NCBI GenBank assembly: GCA_007922225.1 | Contig: ML679956.1 | Span: 18,449,049-18,513,048, forward strand | Origin: Emydura subglobosa | Lineage: Eukaryota > Chordata > Testudines > Chelidae | Length of the DNA: 64,000 nt | Reading direction: 5' to 3' | In this document: positions 35,870-47,483 of the stretch, piece after piece | How the letters are laid out: each line of letters opens with the position of its first letter | How positions within the stretch are numbered: position 1 is the stretch's first letter | Notes under the pieces: model-generated | Database searches by the model: none | What the model saw: only the letters and a program-made list of their open reading frames with translations | Told to the model about the DNA's origin: nothing | Program-made: the position numbers and the translations under genes

Positions 35870-38800
35870 TTAACAAACAATAAAAAAGTGGGCATTTCTT
35901 TATGATACTAGTAAAATAAAGTATATAGAAGGAATTCATAAACCCTGTCATTATTCCTTCCACTAAATAAGGTTTAGTTTTCTGTTTTCTTTCGGTAGCT
36001 CTTAGTTTTTGGTTTGTTTGTTTGTTACACCAAATACATCAGCAATCATAATATAACACAACAAAAGCAGATTGTAACAACTCAGAGAACTGGTAAGTAA
36101 GGTCCCAGGGGAAGAAAATCTTAGGAGGAAAAAACATTCTGCAGAGCTGGCAGTTTCTTAGAGATAAAAGGTGCAGCAGCAAACCATTCCAATACTGAGA
36201 AAAGATAGGAAGAATAGTAAGAGGACAATGTAGCTCCATCAGGAGCTCTTCAGTGACCTGAAAATCAAAAAGAGGAAACATGGCTCAATTGTTAAGGATG
36301 AGTAAGCAATGTTTGGTGTGGAAAGGACTCAGATTCAGTTTTAGTTGTGCTTGCTTTTGCTATGGCCCCTGGTATCTGTAGCCACAGTGTCTAGTAGTAC
36401 AATTTTGTTTTTTTAAATATTTTCTAGGGTTGCCAATTTCCATTGTCGTGATTAAACTACTCTTTAAATAAAGATTAATCTTTAGTGCCTGGAGACTCCA
36501 ACACAATCCTGGAGGATTGGCAACCCCATTTTGCCACTCTAATTTTCTTAATTATTTGGTCACTGGTATGCAGAAATTCCCACTTTTGAAAATATAGCCC
36601 AATATATATTTTTTAAGACTGAGTGAGCAGGGGGAAATAGAGCATTTCAGCATGGGATATAATCTCACCAGCAGATTTTGTTTGACAACATAGGATGCAA
36701 TCTTGGCACGCTGATAAAATCAGATGGAGGAATAATAAAGAAAATAAAAGTATGAAGAAAAATAGCCTTTCTAGAACTCTAGAATCACTGAGTTTAGGTG
36801 TAGTTCTTCATCAGAATTCATGAAACTTCCAGTTCATCGCAAGCACTAAGTTTCCATTTCTGTAGCTGGATGAACAAAAATGGCTGGGCATCAGAATTAA
36901 AAAAAGAACTTTTTCTTCATCTAATATGACTTGCTTTTTGGCTAGGAATAATACAGCAATGACAAATGTTAGATTGGAGAAATTCCATTTTTAATTATAT
37001 TAATCATCTAGACCAAGCTTCAGCAGCTCTGGCTAGGTCAGGGACTGTGTGAATTTCATGGCTCTCCTAATATATTTCCTGTTTCCTTGAGACTTCGGTC
37101 ACTACCTCTCCTTGTCCACTGAGTTAACTAAAGTAACAATTCAAGTCTGGCCTAGGAGGCCTTTCCATAGCAGCAACCCAAGCACTTTGGGATCTGTGCC
37201 TGAAAAGTCTTACGTAATAGTCATAGCACCATTCCCTTATTTTATTATCTAAGGCAGTCTGATGGTGTGAATGGCTGGTAGGGTTCTGGCAGAACTTTTG
37301 AACTGTCAGATTTTGTGGTTCGTTTAAATTTACGTTCAGTTGCAAGAGTGCAATAGGGACTGCTCCGTAGATAAGGATAAACCAGAAAGCAGTATGCTCC
37401 AGCCACTCTCTCCCCACCCACCTGACACACCCCTGGCATGCTCTCTACAAAAGGGACTGCAAGGGCAGCCAGAACAGAGCTGTTCCAGTGTCCCCACAGT
37501 GTCCAGGGAAACCTCTTACATTGGGAGTATTCCCCAGAGGCCGGTTCTGCCCTTTTTATTCTCTAGAATCATGCTAGAACATAGAATTAGCCCCATTAAC
37601 TGTACGTAACCAAATTTGTGTCCAAGAATATTTTATAATCAGAATTATATTCACACACACACACTCACTAATATGCTACTATTGCTGCTAGTGACAGGAT
37701 AATGGATCCAATGGAAAACTCTCCCACAACTCATCCCACAACTCTCATTGACTTCCAATGGAAACTAGGCACCTAACTGCCCTCTCTGCCTTTGAAAATC
37801 TTAGCTAATAAAATGCCAAGCTAGAAGCATTACATTGCTGGAGCAAGTTGTCGTAGGCTGAAGATAAGACTTTCTCTAAGCTCGTGGACACTTTTTTTCT
37901 AACAGATGAATCCTTTAGTGGTTGTCATGTACACTGTGTCATTTAAGACTGTATGGGGTTGAAAGGAGATGAAACAATATACGAGGCAATTGTTCTGACC
38001 AGTAATTAAAATAAAATACAATTTTTGTGTCCTTTAAATCTAAAGTTAAACATGTACTGCGTGAACTCACTGCAGTTGCCTACTTTTGGAGTGAGTCCTT
38101 TCACATTTCCCCAATCTCAGCATTTCAATTTATTGCACATTAATTAGATATAATTGTTTGGCAGTAACAGAATTAACACCCAGTAATTACTTCACGGTAA
38201 AATGTAATGAGTTTCAAATACTTACTGTAAAAATTGCAGCATAATAAATAGAATTCAGTTTTCTAACAATAAACTAGCAGTGAATGCTGTTAGTATATTT
38301 CTTCATGAAACATGTTTATGTGATAGTCTTCCAATTTTATGGCTGAAGTTTATCACCATAAGGTGCATTTCCTGACAGCTGAATAACTACATTCAGTTAG
38401 ACTTGTCACCATGTGCCTTCAGTATCAAGACACATGCTGATTGTATCAAGTGCTGTTGACTGTCTTAGTGCTGGAAATAGAAAAGATGATTACATTGTTC
38501 TTCTTAGATGTGATGTAATATTATTCACATTTCAAGGAACTGAAGGTCAAGGTTGTTTAAGCACAGGGGAAACAGCATCTGAAAGCTTCATAATGTGATG
38601 ATAACATGCTAATAGGCACAGAACTAGTTTTACATTAGTGTTTCTATGATTTCTTACACAGAGACAGTACGCAGGTATTCTCAAAACTGAGCAAGTAACC
38701 CATTATTGCATTTAGATAGAAAACAGAACAATGCCATATGATAGTCTGCATTCATTTATTTGCATCACAAAGGGAAATAAGGAAAAACTATTCATCAGTG

Positions 38801-40380
38801 AAATTATAGTAAAGCAGTGATATTCTGTCAATATTTTTACAAGGGGAATCCTATGAAAAGTTCCCCTTAGCTTGTGATTAAACATTGTGTAAAAGAAGAA
38901 GTAATTGGGGCTATGGAATCTATTGATTTGATTTCAAACTATTAAAGCTTGCTCATAATCCTAATCACAGCGAGCAAAACCATTTGGCAAAAACAATTTA
39001 GATTACATGCCTATGGTTGAAATGTTTGTAATTTGTTCCTGAAAAACACAGTGAATACATGGATGCTATGGCATAGTATTGTATCTATGTAATTTGAAAG
39101 CAGGTGTAAAGAAAGAACTTGTAGATGTTTCAGGGGTAGCTTTCCCTAGCATCTTTGTTTTATTTGACAGGTACTTGTTACATTGTGAATTCTACTGCAT
39201 TCCTTGGTGTAAACCTGCTAGTCTTCATGGGCTGGAAGTGAAGCTGAGAATTGCAACATACCTCTCAATCTGTCAAGACCTGAATGTGGCACATTATATA
39301 TGTGACAAAGACCCACAATGAAGGGGGCTAAAAGATTATTCATGAAGAAGACAAAATACTGTGGGGCTCACCTCTGTAATGTAAATTGCTCCTCCTATAA
39401 CCTAAGCCTCATGATTTTTTATTTCCAATGTAAATACCTTTTCAATAATAAAATTAAGGGGACACCAGACCTGTGTGAAGTGTAGGTGACTTTGGAACTG
39501 ACGGATGTTCCTCTAAACGAGGAACAGCTGAAAGATGCAGCAGGACCAGGAGGGTGACACTGTAAGATGCCTCTACCTGAATGGAGGTGGCACAGCAGAT
39601 TGGCATGGAGGCAACCCTTATTGGTTGCCTGATTCATGGAAGATATAAGAACAGGTGAGAGAGGGGGTTTTAACTCTTTGCCCTGCACTTGAGTAGTTTT
39701 AGCTTGCTACTGCCCAGCTTCCTTCCTTCTCTGAGCTACAGAACCTACAGCTGTACTCTATGAACAGCCAAAGAGAACACCCTCCTTGAACAGATCAAAG
39801 AACAGTGATCAGTCAAGGAGCAGCTGATCTGTAACTGCTTATTTTAGGCTGCTGTCTGAGGCACAGGCAAGTAGGTAGATGGAGGAGGTGACTGCTGTTG
39901 CTGAAGTATTAATGCCATGAGGAAGAAAAGAAGAAAATCTAATGCATCTTTAAACATCAGTTTAATCTAATCTTGGACCACAAACATTAAAGTGCCTTGA
40001 TCATAACCATATGGTATAGCATTGCATTGTGCCTCTAAGGACAGAAGTACTGTTGTTTCGGTGCCCTAACTGCATTTTCATCCTTTAAGATGTTTGGGTG
40101 TCTTTTAAGGTTAACATTTTACTCTGAATTTCCTGGGTTTAACACACTTGGTTTTGGGATAATTGCAACATGCACTAATTTATTTTACCATATGTTACTG
40201 ATATGTACTGTCAACCTTAACTCCATCTTAAAGTAACTTTGGTCTGGGAATATATATGTTAGTGTAAGAACGTTGGAATAACTACAACTGTTTAAATTAT
40301 TTTATATTGCAAAATATTGTGTTTAAAGATGAATTTAGAACTGGTGTGACTATTTCTTTTTCCTATTTTTAGCATTGGTA
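35870..40380. other. Mostly unique AT-rich DNA, no gene seen
   Basis: Contains the MITE at 36424-36527 and a palindromic remnant near 37700-37805 (CTCATTGACTTCCAATGG). The block 38030-38900 is repeat-poor with many TAATTA-type sites and could hold regulatory sequence. A TATA-like GAAGATATAAGAAC lies near 39640. No exon recognised. Confidence 0.45.
36424..36527. mobile_element. Short foldback MITE, 'AGGGTTGCCAA' family
   Basis: Ends TAGGGTTGCCAAT and ATTGGCAACCCC are inverted repeats, with AAAGATTAATCTTTA and CTGGAGACTCCA in the middle. About 104 bp. Confidence 0.78.
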
Positions 40381-40599
40381 TTTTGGTTAATGGGAGCAGT
40401 CCCTTTAAGTGTTGTGATGTGCTAGGGACCACCCAGACCAGTAAGGGGTTTTGGCACCATCTGCCTTGTAATTTTGGGTGCCTTAATGCTCCGATGTTAT
40501 GGATCAACTTTGACACTAGTAGCCAGCCTCAACCCATCTACTTACTTCTTGCAGGGAGACGCTACTACCCCTTCTGCTTCTAAGTCTATCTCCTGTGCT

Positions 40600-41143
40600 C
40601 TTAACTACTAGACACTTGGACTTTTGCTTTCTGACTTATCATCCCTGAAGAGTGAATCCTGCCCCCAATTATCAGTTCAGTTCAGCCCAAGTATTCCACA
40701 CGGTTTGCACAACAGTGACCTTCTTGGGGTAAAAATAAACAAAGTTTATTTAATAGAAAAATCATAGATTCAAATAGGAAATAGTAAGGAAAAGCAAACA
40801 TTGGATTACACAGAGCTGTGGAAACACCCTTCTTCATTAGTTCTCATTCTTCCCTGAATGTCACAAATACTTATTTAAAAATAAGCATATTAACAATAGC
40901 ATGCATAAAATGTCTCACACCGAGCTGTTCAAACCTTGAAGAAGTGTGTAAATATTAAATAATAAAAGGAAGTAAACACTATGCAGTCATGTTGGATTAT
41001 GCTCTGTAACAAACACCTCCAATGCGACCAGCTCAAAACTGGTGTCAGAAACAAGCGGGAAATAAGGGACAGAGGGACTTCAAGGGAAAAGTAGCTGGGA
41101 CCATAAAGACATGGAGGGAGGGTGTCCATCAGCTTTTGAGCCT
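40600..41143 (-). mobile_element. LTR-like family C, copy 1
   Basis: The right half (about 40890-41140) matches 45920-46185, e.g. CATAAAGACATGGAGGGAG and AAATAAGGGACAGAGGG. On the minus strand an AAATAAACTTTG poly(A)-signal region near 40735-40755 is followed by a GTCACTGTTGTGC stretch, as expected for the R/U5 side of an LTR. The left boundary is uncertain and could reach about 40380. No target duplication seen. Confidence 0.5.
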
Positions 41144-41144
41144 A

Positions 41145-41778
41145 AAGCCTGGTCTACACTAGAGTTTTATTGACAAAAGGGTCTTTGCAGCAGGTAGGCC
41201 CTCTTTTGTCAACAAAATAAAACCATCTGGACAAGAGGTGAAGAGCCTTTTTCCACAAAGTTTTTGCAAAAAACATGTGTAGACACTGCCCTTAGGTTAT
41301 AGAGGTAAAAATAGCCTCCCGATTATCCCAGCATGCCATTGTGAGACCACTCGGGTAAATAGTTTGAGCTCTGCTGCCCTGCAGCCGTCTGCCTTCACTG
41401 CTCGCCTTTCAAAGCTCCAGAAAGTTTTCAAGTGAGCTCACTGTACAGCACAGCAAACACAGTTCTGTCCTGCCTGCCCTAAACTACAGGGGAGGGGTGT
41501 AACTCCTGCTGTGCCCTGCAGAGCTAGGGAGGGAGGTGGGGGCTGTGTCCCTCTCCCCACCCCCGCCCCCAGGGGTGCATGGGACCAGTCTCTCTGAGGA
41601 GGGTGGGGGAATGGAGGATGCCAGCTATGAGCTGTCTGTAGCAACTTCTGCCTTGGGATGGGTTGCCTCCAGCTGCTGCTGTCTGAAGTTAAAGAGACAG
41701 GACGAGTGCAGAAACACCCTACTCGCTGTCCCCAACACAGGCTGTCTGTCTCTCTCCGTGTGTGTGTGTGTGTGTGTG

Positions 41779-41821
<43 letters not shown>

Positions 41822-42220
41822 CACTCATTCACTCACTCACTCTCCTCCCTCTCCCTGCGTCTGTGGGTTGTTGTGCTTGTGTTCAGCAGTGTCAGCTTGG
41901 CTGGCAGGGCAGTTTAAAAGCAGCTGTCAAACTCGTAGGATGCCCATGGAATGATGGGATTCAGAAACCTTCGTCATGTGACGCTGTGCCTGTCTGGTGA
42001 GGCATTGCAAACCCTTCCCAAAGCACACTGCGTGCAGTTGCGCAGTGGGATAGCTACCCACAGTGCACTGCTCATTTTGTCAACAAAAGAGCTGATAGTG
42101 TGAATGCACTCCACTGACAGAAGGAGACAGTGAAGACACTCAACAGTGATTTAATTACAGTGGTGGCTGTATGCTGGCAAAACATTTGTCGACAAAACTT
42201 TCTAGTGTAGACAAGGCCTT
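41145..42220. mobile_element. DNA transposon with TCTACACTAG TIRs, 1.1 kb
   Basis: The left end AAGCCTGGTCTACACTAGAG and the inverse of the right end AAGGCCTTGTCTACACTAGA match well, and GACAAAAG/GTCGACAAA motifs follow inside. The interior holds a compound microsatellite and frames of up to 154 codons that are its translation. No transposase. The TIR is related to the 295 bp MITE at 4735. The target duplication is ambiguous (TAA against TTA), so Harbinger-type is probable only. Confidence 0.72.
41741..41853. repeat. Compound (TG)n(TC)n(CA)n(CTCA)n microsatellite
   Basis: Consecutive TG, TC, AC and CTCA/CACT runs, where the TG and CA tracts can pair with each other. Confidence 0.95.
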
Positions 42221-42299
42221 AGTGCTCATGGTGCCCCCTCCTCTATCTCTCTGAGACTAGGGAGGAATCCAGGCCAGGGATTAAGATGATAGCCTGGGA

Positions 42300-43230
42300 T
42301 TTAAGACTAGAGATCAATTCACTGCCATCTCACAGACTCCCTATGTGATCTAGGGCAAATCACTTAGGCCCAGATCCATAAAAGGAGTTAGCCACTTTTA
42401 GTCACCTAGAAAATCAGCGGAACAACAAGATCTATAAAACCTGAGTTAGATGCCTAGGCTCCCTATACAATGAATGGGGAGAGAGAGGCACCTCAGAATG
42501 AGATCCACAAAAGCCAGCATGCTAGGAAGCTCTCCCCCCCACCCCCCCCCCTTGGAGTAAGGCCCCTATCTCAGCTTGCAATCCACAGCCAGGAATCCCT
42601 CTCCTGGAGCCAGGCACCTTAGGTGTCTCAACCATTTCTTGCAAAAAACTGAGCAGGAGATGATGGCAGCGGAGGCTGTGGGGCTGCCATTCACTTCTAG
42701 CTCAGTGGTTATAACGCCCACACAAGATGTGGAAGACCCAGGTTCAAATCAGTTCTCTACCTGACATGAAGAGACAAGATGGGGCATCTACAATCTCTGC
42801 TGTTGAAGTGGTTCTGCTTAGGATTAAATAATTAAGGAGTCACTAGAGCAGGGGGGCTGGACACTGGACCTTCCACCTCGGTGCTCTAACTGCCAGGCTA
42901 TGGAGTCATAGTCTCTTGCAGGATCTCTTTTTGGCCCAATGACTATCTAAGTATTTAATCCAGTGTGGAGCAGCTTCAACAGGAGAGACTGAGGCATCAG
43001 AATATCCCATTTCCCAATGGTTAAAGCACTCTCTTAAGAGGTGGGAGACTCCAGTCAAATCTTTTCTTCCCCTTAGGCAAATTGAACCTGAATCTTCCAC
43101 AGCCTGGGTGACTGCTCTAACCACTGGCCAAAAAGTTACACAGGAGGCGCCTTCTTGTGCTGGATTTTGAATGGGGCCAAATCTGGTAGGCGTGCTCAGA
43201 GTATGTCTCTATTGGATCAGGTCCCGCAGC
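42300..43230. repeat. Composite palindromic repeat with tRNA-like pieces
   Basis: A partial MIR-like piece (CTATGTGATCTAGGGCAAATCACTTA, about 42340) is followed by GGCCCAGATCCATAAAAGG. The tRNA-like pieces are TTCTAGCTCAGTGGTTATAACG with GGTTCAAATC (about 42696-42750), and inverted GGTGCTCTAACTGCCAGGC (about 42880-42900) and CTGCTCTAACCACTGGCC (about 43110-43130). The right end near 43213-43222 (TTGGATCAGGTCC) mirrors the left (GGCCCAGATCC). Best seen as a palindromic mobile element, possibly built from SINE parts. Boundaries approximate. Confidence 0.5.
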
Positions 43231-44725
43231 CAAGGTAGGCATTTCCCAACCTATCTTCCCCTGGTGTATGGATTGCACTGAAGCTTACTACTAGATAGGT
43301 GTCTGAAACCACCTGCCACAAGCCTGGGGAGGCTAAGTGTCCACAAACAGCCACCACCACAAGCTCCTGCTTCACCTCTCCACACTGCCTATGCTCCAGC
43401 CCTGCTCTGCCCCACACCTGGCTCCTGCTTGGCCCTCTCTCCTGCGGCTCCCCTGCCACTGACGGGCAGCCGGGTGTGGCTGCGATGCAGGGTATGAATT
43501 CCTTTTTTGATATCCTGGAAATTGAGATGTATGGTGAAGTCAGCAGACATACTCATGTAGGTAAGGTGTCAAGATTAATTCTTTAAATTGCAATCTTGTG
43601 TTATTTTATCATACAATTGTTTTCTCCCCTAGTGGAAAACTTCCCATTCATTGGTTAGATTCCTGAACACTGAGTCAACTTATAACAGAGACAATAATGC
43701 TTTGGCTGATGGGGCTGTCTGTTTTAAGACAATTGTAAATAGTCCAAATTATATACAAGAACCTGGCTGTCAGAATGGTTGGTTTCGTGGTTTTTTTTGT
43801 TTGTTTATTTTGTAGTTGAAGGAAAGGGATGGCAGAAAAAGAAATGAAAGAAAAAAGTTAAATAACTTTCAGTGTCTAAGTGATTATTACAAAATGTTAG
43901 CTTTCTTAGTAAGAAAATATTACATAACGAAGAAATAGTTTTCTTCCATTCTGTAGTATTTTCACCTGACAGTCTTGCCCTATAGCTCACATTATGAAAA
44001 AGCCTGGGTCAGAATATGAAGCCCCTATTACTGAACACACCTAATGTTATTTTCTAAATTCACTATAACTATTAAAATGAAGGCTTGAAAAGAAAAATTA
44101 CCTATCATGCCAAAGTCTTAAAACAAAACAAAAAGCACATATTGCCACTTTAGGGACACATTTGTTGCCTGCTGTTGCCATTATATTATGTCATTTCAGT
44201 CCTGCAGTTAGCTATAAACCACATCTTTCCTTTTTCCAGAGAGAAATAAGAGATGCCTGAAGGGAAGCAGGAATGGAAAGCATCCTTAAAATGACTGATT
44301 TACAATTGGTAAGGAGATACAATATGAAAATTGTAGCTTTCTTACTATGTCACAGTCCAAACTCTCTCAATGCTCTTGCTTTAAAAGACCACCCCATTCC
44401 TTCCCCCCATTTCCCCAGCCCTCTCTACACAGGTCAGCCTAATGCCTGGGAGGATAGCATGAGATGAAGTTGTCATGTGATAGACTAAGGTTCTAAGTTA
44501 CTGTACGAGGCCACGCGAGAATTTTTTTGGAGGGAGAGAATGAGGGGGTACACTGTATACAGCAGCATTAGTCCTGGAGTAGCCCATCCTGCTACTGCAT
44601 ATCCGAGGCTGAGAGAAATAGTGGGAGCCCAAAATAAAAGCTATTGAGGGGAAAAAACCTTAACTGTCATTCAGTCCAGCCTGCTTCTTGCTGCCTCTCC
44701 TGACCTAATTTTTGCAGAACTTGTC
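43231..44725. other. No gene or clear repeat seen
   Basis: GC-balanced to about 43500, then AT-rich. No coding or repeat signal recognised. Confidence 0.4.
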
Positions 44726-45820
44726 TGTGACCCATCTGTGCCTAGGGTAGCCTACCTGAAAATGCCAAGGTCAGGGCAGGCTGCAAAATGGAAAGCAGAT
44801 TCTCCCAAACTGGTGGCTAACATTGTAGTTAGATTCACCAACCAGTCACAAGCAGTATCTGATTCCCCACACTGGTTATTAAGAAGCAACAACAAGAAGT
44901 TACAGAGCCCCCTTTATTGCATTCAGTCTCTGGCCCCCAATTAGCAACTAAGTCCAGTAAAGTAAGGAGTTATTTAAAACTGTGCTCTCTGTGTAAAATG
45001 TTATCCTGATCCCCAAAGGGTCAGCCACATTACCAGAATCTTAAATCTTTAACATTTAATCATTTAAACATTTAAATCTTACCCAAATTAACACACTGCC
45101 AACCAATCCTTTAGTAACTAAAACTAAAGGTTTATTATAAAAGGAAAGAGACAAACAAGATGAGAGATGGTAAATGATCAAAGCAATCAGACACATACAA
45201 ATGACTTCAAAGTCCATATATATCAGATTCTTAGCAGTATTGGAGTTTGCAGGTTTGTACAGTTCCTCTGGAGTCCAGTACCTGGATGGGTCTCAGTCCT
45301 TTGTTTCACAGCTTCAGATGTAGAATAGTTGATCTAGAGGTAGGAAGCAGGAATGAAGACAAGATAGGGATGGTGCAGCAGTCTTTTATAGTTTCTGCCA
45401 TGAGGCTTGTACTTCCTTTGTCCCAAACACAACCACACAGCACATGGCATGGAAAAGCCTCAGAGTCCCCTGTCCATAGGCATATTCCTACATGTCCTGA
45501 TGACACATAATGTGAAGCCCCTGATTTCTCTCCCTGGGTTTATTATATCACTGATGGCCCTTGACGAGTGCTGATGTTAATCTGCATGGTGGGTGTAACC
45601 CAGTAGCACAGCACAAGTTTTTGGATACAAATATATCACACATATCCATAACTTACAATACAAAGATAATACATACACATAAACAATATTATCATACTTA
45701 GCAAATTATAACCTTTCCAATGGTGCCTGACATAGCATATCTCAGTCGAATTATTGTAATTTTGCAATATTGGTATCAATAATATTATAAATGGTTACCC
45801 CTATTCCAGATAGCGTCACA
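44726..45820 (-). mobile_element. Solo LTR family A, copy 1
   Basis: The plus strand shows TGTGACCC at the left and GCGTCACA at the right, so the minus strand runs TGTGACGC...GGGTCACA. Near-identical flanks TTGTC (44721-44725) and TTATC (45821-45825) look like a 5 bp target duplication. A minus-strand poly(A) signal lies in TTATAATAAACC (about 45130). It aligns end to end with copies at 46691 and 51594. No internal retroviral genes adjoin it. Confidence 0.8.
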
Positions 45821-45894
45821 TTATCCCTCTCCATTCCCTGGTGTATTTATTAAGGCCAAGTTTAAGCCATGATGTCAGGTAAGTATTCGGAGTA

Positions 45895-46185
45895 GAGCTA
45901 CTCTACTCTTTGTACAATCAGCACATTAACAATAACTTGTGTAAAATGTCACACATGGAGCTTCTCAAAAAGTGTGCAAATAATAAAACACTAAACAGTC
46001 GCGTTACATTATGCTTTGAAACACACTGTTCAATGAGACCATCTCAAAACTGGAGTCAGAGATAGAGGAGGGAAATAAGGGTCAGAGAGTCTGCAAGGGA
46101 AAAAAGTAGATGTGCCATAAAGACATGGAGGGAGAGGGTCCACCAGCTGTTGCTTTTGAGGCTTGCTGCTCATGGTTGTATAAGA
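45895..46185 (-). mobile_element. LTR-like family C, copy 2 (partial)
   Basis: It aligns with 40890-41140: CATTAACAATA, AAAATGTC.CACA, TTATGCT.TG and CATAAAGACATGGAGGGAG. It is truncated at the left near 45915-45925, so the poly(A) region of copy 1 is missing. Confidence 0.55.
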
Positions 46186-46457
46186 TTGCCAGCATTCAGG
46201 TAGTGTCTAGCTATGTCATTCCAAACTATGGAGTTCATACATAGTACTTGCAATTTCGGAAAGCTGATAGATTGTTGAAGCCCTAGAAACTGAATTCCCT
46301 TATTATTTCCCACCCCCACCTCCATCTTTAGCCTTTAACTATGATATTTTCTGACTTTTTTGTGGCTTCACCATATAACCTTAATACTCTATTCACATAA
46401 TTTTCATTCAGAATAAAAAACAATTCTGTGAAAATCACTGTGAAAAGGCATGCAGTG

Positions 46458-46689
46458 TAGCTGTAGCTGTGTCAGTCCCAGGATATTAGAGAGACAAGAT
46501 GGGTAAGATAATGTCTTTTATTAGATCTGTTGAGAGAGACAAGCTTTTGAGCCACACAGAACTCTTCTTTTGTTCAGAGGATCACCTGAAAAAGGCTCTG
46601 TGTGGCTTGAAAGCTTGTCTCTCTCACCAGCTGAAGTTGGTCCAATAAAAGATATTGCCTCACGCACATTGTCTTTCTGTAGCTGGGAG
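46458..46689. mobile_element. Penelope-like element termini, head-to-head inverted pair
   Basis: The left half (46458-46575) is the PLE tail read on the minus strand: CCCAGGATATTAGAGAGACA, a decayed ATTGGACC block, then AGAGACAAGCTTTTGAGC. The right half (46586-46689) is the tail on the plus strand: CTGAAAAAGGCTCTGTG, CTTGAAAGCTTGTCTCTCTC, then GAAGTTGGTCCAATAAAAGA. The two face each other with almost no spacer, forming a large hairpin. No endonuclease sequence lies between. The right edge abuts LTR family A copy 2. Confidence 0.75.
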
Positions 46690-46690
46690 G

Positions 46691-47483
46691 TGTGACGCTG
46701 GCTGGATTGGGGAGGGGGGCACTTATATTTTTTAACATCAATACATCAGAATCATAATAATTCATGTGAGATATGCCATGTCAGGTACTGTTAGAAAGGC
46801 TATAATGTGCTAAATAAGATGATAATGTTTATGTTCATGTGTTATGTGTGTAATGGAAGTTATGGATATGTTTGTATCTGTATTTCATATTGTACTGTGT
46901 TTCTGGGCGACACCCCAGACAGGACGTCTGCAGCACTAACCTGCTTAATGAGACTATACAAGCCTGCAAACTTCACAATTCTTCACAATTCTATTAGAAA
47001 CCTGATATATATGGACTTTCAAATCAATTGTATGTGTCTGATTGCTTTAATCCTTTAACATTTCTCTTATAGTTTGTTTCTTTCTTTTTATAATAAACCT
47101 TTAGTTTTATTTACTAAAGGATTGGCTGGCAGCGTGGTATTTTGGGTAAGATCTAAACTTATATTGATCTGGTACTGTGGCTGATCCTTTGGGGTCAGGA
47201 GAAACCTTTTTGGTAAAGAGCATAGAGTTTTAAATAACTGATCTCTTTACTGGACCTAGTGGCTGATTGGGAGCTGGAGACTGAAATGCAGTAAAGGGGG
47301 CTGTGTATATTTTTGTTTTGGCTTCTTGATAACCAGTGTGGGGAATCAGAAGCACTGTTTGTGGCTGGTTGGGAAGTCTGACTTCAGTGTCACCCACCAG
47401 TGCTGGCAGAATCTGCTCTCCTTTTGCAGCCTGCCCTGACCGTGGCATTTTCAGGTGGCTACCCTAGGCACAGATGAGTCACA
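46691..47483 (+). mobile_element. Solo LTR family A, copy 2 (shorter)
   Basis: TGTGACGCTGGCTGG at the left and GATGAGTCACA at the right. A poly(A) signal ATAATAAACC lies near 47090. It is about 300-390 bp shorter than the other two copies, lacking part of the U3 with the CACACCTGAAGA units. A local duplication CTTCACAATTCTTCACAATT is at about 46971-46990. The flanks do not match clearly, and it touches LTR family B at its right edge. Confidence 0.75.

Noticed and set aside
41536..42000. 154-codon frame
   Set aside because: It is the translation of a transposon and its microsatellite (runs of V/C and H/T).
42696..42770. Possible tRNA gene
   Set aside because: It has TAGCTCAGTGG and GGTTCAAATC but no complete cloverleaf; it is a SINE-type tRNA-like piece.
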